From: Galdieria partita
Lineage: Eukaryota; Rhodophyta; Bangiophyceae; Galdieriales; Galdieriaceae
NCBI GenBank assembly: GCA_025991245.1
Contig: BQMJ01000001.1
Coordinates: 1-64,000 of the forward strand
Length of the DNA stretch: 64,000 bases
Direction: 5' to 3'
A program made the translations under genes and the position numbers. Each line of letters opens with the position of its first letter. Within the stretch, counting starts at the first letter, position 1. Under the pieces are notes generated by a model that was given only the letters and a program-made list of their open reading frames with translations, made no database searches and was not told the DNA's origin. This document shows, piece after piece, positions 39,210 through 49,215 of the stretch.

Positions 39210-39826
39210 TATTTGATCCACCAGTGAAGAAGTTGACTTGTTCCTGTTGGATATGATTGGCTAAACGATATCCTCGATTTGACTATATTAATGTCGATTT
39301 TGTTGGCACTCAGTGGCATCTATATTTGTTTCAAGTTTCAGTATCTTCATTCTACAATCATAATTATGGCTATGCTGCTATCGAAAATATCTTTTTGCCT
39401 CGTTCCCGCAAGGACGATGCACCCAATAACTCAGAGTCAGCTAGTTTATCAATAAGTAGGACAGAAAGCGACCAAAACTCAACGAAACTTTCCAAAAGTT
39501 GCCAACGACGTAGTAAGAAGAGGAGTCGAGATAACTTGAAACAGAGAGAAGTAACAGGCGATTCTCAATTAAAGAGCATACTTTATTGGATTTTGAATCA
39601 GGAATTCACAATCATATTTCAAGAAGATGATTCTGGAAGGATTGTAGATTTTTGTTTATTGGATTCGGAAGGTGTTGATTGGCGACTATGTGTAAGTATT
39701 TTTTATTTTACTTCCTTCTCTTTTAGGGAGGCCAAAGGCAGTTCCTTAGTTCCATTCTATGTCGAATTTGCTTGTAGAAAAGGATTCCCTGAAAGTTTTC
39801 GAGTTCTATTGGAAGAATGGAAATGA
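39210..39826 (+). pseudogene. Truncated C-terminal fragment of a gene 1-type NTPase
   Basis: The fragment covers the nuclease-like region (PRFDYINVDF, then QWHLYLFQVS), a basic linker (RRSKKRSRD) and the family's C-terminal module (EEDDSGRIVDF-like). The P-loop part is absent. Upstream DNA switches at about 39,209 to sequence otherwise found in front of gene 3, so the fragment is the product of a rearrangement. It keeps a long open stretch but looks broken and has no credible start of its own. Confidence 0.75.
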
Positions 39827-40774
39827 TATTGTACAAACCATTGATAAGAACAGCATTTCTCAAGTTTTATTATATCACCAAAGGGTTGGGATAAATATGC
39901 AATCTTGAATATTGAGTCTTATGTCGAGTCGCAAGTATTTGCTTCATATTTTATATGAAGAGAAGATAAAGCCAATGGTGATCCATTCTGAAAACAAGAA
40001 GCTGAATTAGATAAACAATCGATTCGAAATTAAAGCATCAGCAGCAGCTTTGATTAGAATCGATTCATACTATTATGAAAAAAACAACTTTGGAAGAACG
40101 TGTGTCTTTATTTGGTTTAGCCAGCTCTACATAATTTTCGTTTGTACCAGATCCACTCAAACTAGAGACATGTAGTTATGAGCCAGAATATCAGGTAGAA
40201 AGTTTCCAGGATGCTTTTATATAAAGTGGGCTAGATACAAGAATCTTCAAGGATGAACCAAAGTATTGATGGAACAGCCTTTCTCTAAGCTAAAAGTATT
40301 CTGAGGACTTTGCTTATAAGGAAGTACACTGACACATTCTTATGTTCAAGACAATAGTTAAAACGAGTCCAAATAGTTTAGTGACATATGCCAATTGCAA
40401 TATGACTATATTCTATAAAGTCTATTTAGTACACTATCAGAACACATATGTCTCTTCTCAGTTGTGTTTTAAACCACAGTGATAGGAATTTGCTCTTTCT
40501 GAATCGTTGTTCTAAAATATGGTTTCTTTCTCCAGTTGAAAGTTTTGCTACATAGCGCATTTTACTTTATCTTGTTGTTCAAACAACCAGAAGAAAAGTT
40601 CCTTGGAGTTCACGAAAGCAAGTGAACAATTGGAGCTCAAGGTTGAAAGTAAAACTCCAATTAACAAATTGAAAAAGAAACCAACTAAAATTAAAGCAAC
40701 TAATGTTCCTAATTCAACTTCATAACTAACTAGAAACTCTTCAACTACTACACTCATTTCGACACTTGAAAATA
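39827..40774. other. Intergenic region upstream of gene 2
   Basis: AT-rich DNA with no RNA gene or repeat that I recognise. A minus-strand open frame at 40,548-40,862 overlaps the start of gene 2 and is probably a shadow. Confidence 0.4.
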
Positions 40775-43266
40775 ATGACAAATCATCGATTGCTTTGTAA
40801 TTTGACAAAACCATTTGAAGGTTGTTTCGAGTCTTTGAATATGTTTCGTGTGATAGAACCACAAATTGACAGAGAAGAGGATGTAAAGGCCATCATAGAG
40901 ACTTTCCTCTCCCAGTTTACGACAACGGAATATGGTGGAACTTTGTTAACTCGTCCGGCGTGCTGTTTTGCCCCCCATATCTACGGAGCAGGCAAAACTT
41001 TTCTAGGACAACAGTTCTTGGCTTATTTAAATATCTTTGCTCAACGTGAGCGTTCCAACGAAGAAGTTTTTCAACAACTAGACACTTGTTCCGATGCCTC
41101 CCTCCAGAGTGCTCCGCAAATCTCTTGGAAACACTTTGCAGAAAACACATTGTCAGTTGTCTTGAAACTGGGAAGCTCTTTTTCTGACGCTCCGTATCCT
41201 GAGTTTCGTAAAGCCTTGTCGTTCAATATAGCTTGGGCAGCTGCCGAGGGCAATGGCAAAACTACAAACGAAACCGTTAGATTCACTGACGCAACAATGG
41301 AGCAGCCGACACTTTCTGCCTTTATCGGGTCCTTCTTCAACATTTTCAGAAGCAGTATTTGTTTTTGATGATTGATGAACTGAGTGAAATAAGTGCTCTT
41401 AGCAAACACTATGGCGAACTTACTGAGATGCAAGTTGAAGAACACGATCCGAAATATGTCCCTTTTCGCAATTTCTTCCGGGAGATACGTCCTTTCCTTG
41501 ATACGGGAAAAGTAATTTTGTACTTGGCTGGTCGTACCGCAGAAATCTCAGCTCATTTGAGTGATGCTCGTTCGAGTAAAGTGGTCCTGCGTATGTTGCA
41601 GTTGAATCCTTTTAACCTCAAGAATATTGAAGATTATTTGAACCTTTTCATCTATGGTGGCAAGAAGTTGAAGGATTGGTTTTTATGTTCAGATGACTTG
41701 CAAGATCGCTTTGTAGAATTGTTAAAGAGGAAGACTGGAGGAATTCCATTGATTCTAAAAAACACGTTACTAGCACTCTTAGCTAAAGTGAAAACGGCAG
41801 CTAATCCTATTATCAATGATAGCAATATGGAAAGTTTGTTGGACAGCGTCTTTAGGGATGTAGAGAGATATTCAGCAACTTTTATTGTTCCGGAGAGAGT
41901 AGATTCCTCCACTCTTCTTAGATATCAATTTGTTCTTTTAAATCATCAGCTTGGAACTATTTTTCCAAATAACTTTGCAATTACTCTTTGTGGGACGAAG
42001 ACTTATTTGATAGACTTGGTTGCAAGTTTTGGGTTTTACTCTGAATTCATTGAAACTGAAGTCGTTGGTTCGAATAGTCAATTCAAGATTGGTTGTTGTG
42101 AGTTTATATTGAAAGCTCATAGTGAAAATCCGTTCTTGCGTGAAGTAACGAAGCTTTTGCCTTTGTCAAATTTTGGATATATTTCGGACACTTCAATGGT
42201 AAAAGAAGTTTTCTTTGAATTCGTATTTATGAATATCTTACGATTTCGATTATTAACAAGTCTTTACTCTAATTCCTCTCGTATTGTGCATTCTGTTATT
42301 CCAGGAATTTTTAAAGGTTCTTTAATTGAACATGACAATGTTTCATATTCGAAGGAATCAACTGTACCTTATACTCTGCCAATCTTGAAAGATGTCTCTT
42401 TTACATTTGATGATTATTATCGAAAATATTTGCAACATTGTGGTATTTTTATTCCTAAAGATAGCAATTCTAGTGGTCCTGATGCATATTTTGTACTTCA
42501 GAATGGACAAACACGTTATGTTGTTGGATTTCAATTCAAATTTTATTACGAAAGCGAACTTTCAAGGAGACATGTTGACAAGGAAGCCGACAAGTTTTTC
42601 AAGGGAGTCGTCAAGGTTTTGAATAACCTTCCTTGTTCGCCTATTCAACTTTGTTTTCAGTTTGTGGTGGTTTGCACTCATTACGATCAGTCTGTACTAT
42701 TTCCTGATAATGAAAGCAATATTGTTGAGGATATCAACTACTTGACGAATGAAAATGTTTCTCAGAGCAATGAAGCAATCAGTCGATCACTTTTAAGATT
42801 GCAACTTGTCATTGTTTCCCAAAGTAATCTTGAACAATTCTTAGGAAAAGAAAATGTTGAAGCGTCGAATAAAATTGGTGTGGCGAGTCGCGGAGAGTTT
42901 AGGGAAGAGTTTTCAGAATGGTGCAAATCAATCTTCGAGTCCATGTCCAATGAATATATTTCACCGGTGCGTTCACTTGCAGATACAAATCTTATGGAAG
43001 TGGAAGATACGAGAGGCGAAGAAAATGTAACTGCATCAAGTTCTATGAGTTCCTCATTTGATTGGAATACTTTTTTAAGAGAATATTGTGGTTTTACTGA
43101 GGCTCCTGTAATTGAACGTTACGCTCGTCAACTGAATTTGTTCACTCCAAAGTCTTTTCCTTATTTAAATGATACACGTTTATCGCGCTATGGTATAGCA
43201 GATCAGGACATTCCCTTGATTATTGACGGAATACATGAGTTTCTTGAGAAACAAGACAAACAATGA
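40775..43266 (+). CDS. Gene 2: P-loop NTPase with PD-(D/E)XK-like domain and SAM-like tail
   Basis: Two overlapping open stretches (to 41,368 and from about 41,350 to 43,266) together match one family protein of about 800 aa. A 74-nt intron (41,276-41,349, weak GTTAGA donor) would connect them, but the skipped DNA still looks coding, so the gene may instead be broken once. ATG at 40,775 is the first in frame; 40,841 is an alternative. Walker A is APHIYGAGKT (about residue 68-75) and Walker B is FLMIDE near nt 41,362. A GGIPLIL motif follows, as in relatives. The nuclease-like region has Asp (nt 42,481) and Gln-Phe-Lys (nt 42,532-42,540), the only complete D...QxK set in the cluster. The last ~65 residues (nt 43,057-43,260) resemble a SAM domain. 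Role unknown. Confidence 0.65.
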
Positions 43267-44238
43267 ATTTATATTCTATTGGAAGATGAACAGTTTTATG
43301 CTTGGTTTAACCAATTTTAAAATGGAAATTGGACAGTTTGATAAAGGTTAACTTGGTGTTAAAAATAATGAGTCTACTGAACGTTATGAATGATCAAAAC
43401 ACTTTGAGATTTGTACAACACTAAGAAGACGAGATAGATTGAGGCAGCCAAATATGTTGCCAAATATTTCTTTGTAAGAAGTTTGGAGTGAGATCTTTGT
43501 CAGCAGACTCGTGATTCGCTTTCTATTGACACGCCTTATTTTTCATCGATAAACACAAAAAAAGATTCCTGTTGATATACAACTTGAAGAGCAATACCGT
43601 TAGTTTCAACAGTTGTATCGGATCTTAGAAAATAAAAATCCAACATCCTCATTTTGAAAGTTATAAAATTGGATAAACTTTTCTAGTTGAATGAAATGGA
43701 ATGGCAACGTGAGCTTCTCATCTAGATGAGTTGATAAAATTATTTTCAAGGAATGGTCCACAATAGGGGAAATTCTCTAATTCGAGAAGCAATAATATAT
43801 GGAGATAATGAATTCAATAAGATGGAGCTCGAGCAATTGATGAGAAACATGGCATTAAGTGTAATAGCCATAACGTATTCTTTAATATGAAAAATAAGAA
43901 CTAGGAATATGCAAGAGAATCTAGCGCTTTCTGCAAGACATTTTGCACCCAAAATGTGATGACTTCTTATAGAGTATTTTCTAATGAATCTAAAACTCAA
44001 GGCTTATTGAAAACAAAGCAAGATATCCTTTCCGAGAATTGCGTTTCTATGCAGCATCAACGATTGAGCTTATACTTCAGCAAATTTTCAAACTTACGAG
44101 TCTTTTCACTTAGAAGCAGCGTTGGAGCTACATGAATAGAAGAAAAATTTATTTTTCAAGGTGACTCGAAGAAGATGATATTATTTTCAGTTTTCGTGAC
44201 CCTGTTTTCAATCTCGTAGTTCTTCACCTAGTCGACTA
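43267..44238. other. Intergenic region between gene 2 and chimeric fragment
   Basis: No gene is supported. The last 120 bp is a diverged copy of the DNA directly upstream of gene 3, leading into the fragment that starts at 44,239. Confidence 0.45.
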
Positions 44239-44727
44239 TGTCGCGTGCCTTGCAAAGACGAGAAATTTATGAAACTGTGGTTGTAGGCCGAGAGCAAAAC
44301 ATTTATTTAGTGATTGGATTGTAGTACGAGTTGCAGTTTCGCCGCCAACTCGATCGTTCTCTGAAGCCAGTCATCCCTTTCATCTCTTCGAGGATCAATG
44401 GCAAGTTCCCAAGGTGGCCAAAAACGTAATAAGAAGAGGAGACGAGTGAGAGTAACAGATAAGACTCAGTTACTAAACTTAATCGGTTTGATTTTCAATG
44501 AAGAGTTTACTATCACGTTAGAGGAAGATGATTCTGGAAGGATTGTGGATTTTTGTTTATTGGATTCCAAAGGTATTGATTGGCGAGACTGCATAAGTAT
44601 TGTCTATGTTACTCCATTACCATTTAAGGAGGCCAAAGGTAATTTATCAGTACCAGACTATATTGAGTTTCTTTGTAGTGAAGGCTTTTCTGAGAGATTT
44701 CGAGTTTTGTTGGAAAAAGAAAAGTGA
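44239..44727 (+). pseudogene. Chimeric fragment: gene 3-type start fused to gene 1-type tail
   Basis: The first ~150 bp resembles the N-terminus of gene 3 (the segment before Walker A). At about 44,391 it switches to the C-terminal tail of gene 1, including the basic KRNKKRRRV stretch and the module ending in RFRVLLEK. Neither the P-loop nor the nuclease-like region is present. The tail alone (from ATG 44,398) stays open for 109 codons. It is best read as a broken recombination product. Confidence 0.75.
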
Positions 44728-46318
44728 TGTTTTACGATCCTTTGATGGAAGCAGAGTTGTTTTGAGCTTTACGATTGACAAAGACTATGACAAATAATAC
44801 TTTTTGAATGTTTTTTGTCTTGACTGGCAAGTTAATGATGAACAATTGTGGAGGCGAAAACTCTGAGATGGATGATTGGTTTGCAATAATAGATGATGTA
44901 CATATCCTAAACAAAGTCATTTTTAGCTAGCACTTGGGATGGAAATCAACTCAACCTCAACTTCAAGTAAACAGCTTTGAAGAGCGTCTTTATTGGATAT
45001 CTCTAGTTGTATAGAATCACATTGTTTCAAACTTGGAGAAGCTTAGGTGAAAAGTGGGGAGTTGGCAGCTTCATGTTTTTCAGCCAAGCGATCATTCAGA
45101 AAGTATTCAGGAAGCTCTTAAAGTCTGTCAGATGAACGAATCTTTGTTAATGAAATTGTTGGAGGAGAAATCATCAATCACAAAAGAGAACCAATCACCT
45201 ATTAGCAACGACACATAAGTTGTCATTTTGAAGGCAAGTATGCTGATAAAAGACAACTAGTCACCTGTTAAATCAGCTTATGTACATATCAAGTGTTTCA
45301 TAATCCATAGAGTACAATTGAATTGTAAAGAGATAGAGCATCAATTATTGGCTCTATCTATCTTGTCAATTCTGTGGAGGAAAACTCTCAATGACATTAT
45401 ATCATTAGGACTCACATGACAAGTAACTGTGCAGACAACGTTCCGTTGAATTGATCTTGGCAAATATATACTCTAATTTCCATTACTCGCTATACTCAAC
45501 TGAGAAAGTCTGGAAAATTTCAAAAAGGGTTACGCTCCAAATATCAACAGTCAACCACTGACAATTCTGGAAAAACTAAGAGCACTTCAAGAGTAGAGAA
45601 ACCAATTGAGTTGTCAAGTGTTTCATCTTGTCTGCTCTAGTAAAACAGTCATATAGTGCAAGAATAGAGGAAAAGCAACAACTGAATGAGATATTTTCAA
45701 AATATACTTCCAAATTACTTGCACAAGAAGTGAACCAAGCTAAAGTTGAAATTTAGCTATGTTCCACTTGTGGCACTATCTTGTTGCCTTGACACCCTAA
45801 AGAAAAGTTTCCTAATGTTTACGAGAACAATCAAACTGTTTACATTTGCTATGTATGTCGACATCACATCGAAAAAAACGACAGAAATCGAGTAGTGAAT
45901 GACATTTACAGTTTGAAGTATTGTTGCATTGTGGATAAGGAGTATATTTGGGAGAATGTATTGCAATCCAATTTTCTAAGAAATAGATTTAGAAGAACTT
46001 TTCCTTTCTTCCTGTTTTTATAGCATATATACTCTTTTTATTATAGAGCTTATGAAGAAAGGGCACCTTCAAACTGAAACTACCATTGTGGTGAATGGGG
46101 TAGAAGTTATAATGTTCAGTGTATAACAAAAAACTAGGCAACGCTTTTTCTTAAAATTTACATTTCAATATGAAGTATGTTCCATCATTGTTTGAGAATA
46201 TAAATAAGAAAGAAGCTCGTTCTATAGAAATAGCTGTGAAAGGGAAATACTATTTTCATTTTCATTGGGAAAATTCGCGTTGGCATTTTTCTGACTCAAT
46301 TTCAACACCTCGTCCACT
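44391..46318. repeat. Duplicated block, copy 2
   Basis: Counterpart of 37,260-39,209, slightly shorter because the 95-bp repeat is single here. It ends exactly where gene 3 starts, so it probably includes that gene's promoter. No other feature is recognised between 44,728 and 46,318. Confidence 0.75.
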
Positions 46319-48426
46319 ATGTCGAGTGTTTTCCAACGACAAGATATGTATGACACTGTTGTAGTAGATAGAGAGCAAGACGTGGTCATAACAACTGGAC
46401 AGTTGTACGTGTTGCAGGTTCGCCGGGAAGTCGATCGTTCTTTTAAACCAGTCATTCCTTTCGCCCCACATCTCTTTGGAAGTGGAAAGACACGTTTCGT
46501 AAAAAGTTATTTAGAACTCGTGAAGAGCATGGGTGAAAGAGCACTAATAGGACCTGAGAACATAAGTGATTGTGAAAAAGACCGCAGGAGATCCTTTTTG
46601 GACAAGTTACATGAAGCCGTTTTACTTTATGTGGATATGAGACACCTAGAACCCACTGACCCGAAAGAAAAAAGTCTGAAGTGGGCTGTTCATTATTTGT
46701 TGTTCAAGTCTGCCTGTCTGAAATCGGGTCAAGGACAACCAGATCCTGACGAGTTTTTCAAAGTTTTTAAACTTAGGACTGATGTGCTAATCAAAAAAAT
46801 ACGTGAAGTGTTAAACATGCGTACTGATCAGTTTCTTCTTGTTGTCTTTGATGAAGTTGGTGTGTTGGATACAAGAGGACAATATTTTGATCTAGAAGTG
46901 AATGACGGTAGAGTTTTTCCATACAACGACTTTGTTGGTATTATTCGGGGACTCTGTAAACAACACAATGTATTCTTTATTGTTGTTGGAAAAAGTGAAG
47001 GCTTAAGTATACATAATAACGCAATTTCAGTATCCAGGGTTGAGTTGACGTTTATTCCCCTCTCACCACTTGAAAAGCATAGCATCTTGAACATTTGGAG
47101 AAAAGTTCTTCTTCTATGTTTACAGGAAGTCCTAAAGTTTCACAAATCCTTTGTCATCAACACTTTTCAACCAATGAACTTGCAGAATTGTTACTAGAAC
47201 TTACTGGTGGTGTTCCTGGTTTACTTGTGAAAGCAATCAACTACCTTTTGCAATGTAGATTATCACAAGACCACTTGTTATTATCTAAAGAAAGCTTTTG
47301 GATGATAATGAATGATTCCATAGCAACAAATTATTGTGTTGATCCATTGTTGCCTCGTTTGAGTAGTCTTAGCAAGACGCGTCAACGTTTGTTAAAAATG
47401 CTTACTTTGTTGGCATTATATCATATTCGGTTTGAGTTGGGTGAACTTGTACACCTTAGCTCTACTTGTGCTGTATTTCTGTTTGATCTAGTAACAGATA
47501 TGTGCTTTTATCGTCGGTTGATTGTAGATGAAAACCATCAAGAACTTTATGAAGTGTTGATTCCCAAGTTACTGATTGGATATATTGAGCAACGTGTAAA
47601 GAATGATAGGTTGGAATGGTTACTATTACAAACCCTCAAGTCACAACCTGTGGAATTCTTTTATGAATCAAAATGTCGAGTTTTCGAAGGTCTCGTTGCC
47701 ACAATGTTTTATTTGCAGTTTTGTTATCACCCGACAGACAGTTTGATGTTTTCTACTCTTGGTCAGTTGTCTCCTGTTTGGAATGAGATGAATTTGAAGT
47801 TTTCCTCTGAATCTACTGCTTACTATATGAAATCTATACATTATACTAGATCTACATCAGAAGTAGAGAGAGATACATTCGGTATCAATGACTGGAAAAA
47901 AATTGTGGAAGAAATGTTAGAATTCGAAAAGATATATATTCCATTTGAGCCAACATCTCGTAGTCCAGATATATTATTCAAGTTGCATGGAAGAACGAGC
48001 GAACAGAATTTGATTGTGGGTATTGCCTGTAAAGGACGATGGAGTTTTAATGGTATTAGATGGAATGAAATAGTGGATGAAGCTTGCAAGTTTCTGGAAC
48101 CAGTTCATGATCAAGTCTTGACTATTCATCCTACGTTGCATTGCATGTTGGTCATCATGAGTACTAAGCTATCTACTAGTGTAGCAACTGACTTGAATCA
48201 TTCTAGTCATTGTTATTCCTTTGGCGATAGAGTTGCAGGAGATTACTGGATTCCTCTTAATTGTGAATTGATCATTCTTTCTGAATCAGATGTAGAAAAC
48301 TTTATTGGTAAAGATATTTTGTCGAGTTTAAGGAGTGCTTTCAAGTCTACGGATAATCCACATTCGAGAAGTATTGGAATTTCAACAGTGCAAGAAATGG
48401 TTTTATCTCTTTCCCAAAATAATTAG
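46319..48426 (+). CDS. Gene 3: P-loop NTPase with nuclease-like domain, open in two overlapping frames
   Basis: Close paralog of gene 4. The first open stretch, 46,319-47,197, carries Walker A APHLFGSGKT (His51-Thr58), Walker B LLVVFDE (ending about residue 179) and a VVGKSEGLSI segment. The second, 47,095-48,426, carries GGVPGLL, a helical region and a nuclease-like part with Asp (nt 47,968) and Ala-Cys-Lys (nt 48,025-48,033). Alignment with gene 4 leaves little room for an intron at the overlap, so this is a gene with one break, a frame-changing gene, or a sequence error. It lacks the SAM-like tail of gene 2. It is convergent with gene 4. Confidence 0.65.
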
Positions 48427-49215
48427 AAATAGCATCTTATTGCTGTTTTTATCCATATTGGTTTGTTCATTTGAGAAGTATTCGAAAAATTCAGTTCGTT
48501 TGTAAAGAAAGTCAATTTTCCTAATTTTCCATTATTTTTGTACTATTTTATCGTACTTTGTCGAATAATTCTGAAACGAGTTTAGTAGTGCAACTGTACA
48601 ATTTCATTGTTGTTTACATATAAACTCGTTGTCTACTGTTACAAATTCAATGTCTTTATGGTTCATGAGAAAGAACGAAGCTCTCTTTGTTTTTCTGTTT
48701 ACCATTTCATAGAATGTCTTCAAGATTAGATTCAACTATATCTCACTTTCAAGATGTTCTTCATGGTTTTATGAGTCCAATAAAGGAAAACTCAGAAAGT
48801 GACGACAAGTTCATTCTAGAGTTGTCAACTAGACTTTCTTGTTCTTTACACGAACTGTATATACCAGTAAAACTGAGTTTCATAAGATTATATGAACAAA
48901 CTCAGTATGGTCGCTGGTACCCTATTTAAGGGTAACATGGAAAGTAACAGTATTCCAACAAGACTATGATATTCCTTTAGTAATATTGGAATAGATAGTC
49001 CACTTATTTTTAAATATGAACCTGAAGACTCCATCGAAACCAAAAAGAGATGCAAGCAATTATACAACTTGTGAACTTTTGACACTGTTTAACAGCAATC
49101 ATCATCCAAGTATGGAATACAATGAGTACATTTTAAAAAAAGTTTTCAAACATATTTAGTTTACAGTTTGTCATAAAAACAACCGAATGAGTGATCGAAT
49201 GTAAGAATTCAAACT
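48427..49215. other. Convergent intergenic region with a possible small ORF
   Basis: An ATG at 48,714 opens 71 codons (to 48,929) of polar, protein-like sequence (MSSRLDSTISHFQ...). Further coding-like text follows to about 49,075 in other frames. It could be a small gene, a first exon or a remnant; I recognise no family. The rest is AT-rich 3' flank of genes 3 and 4. Confidence 0.3.

Noticed and set aside
40548-40862. 104-codon minus-strand ORF with a membrane-like segment
   Set aside because: It overlaps the start of gene 2 antisense and is probably a shadow of it.
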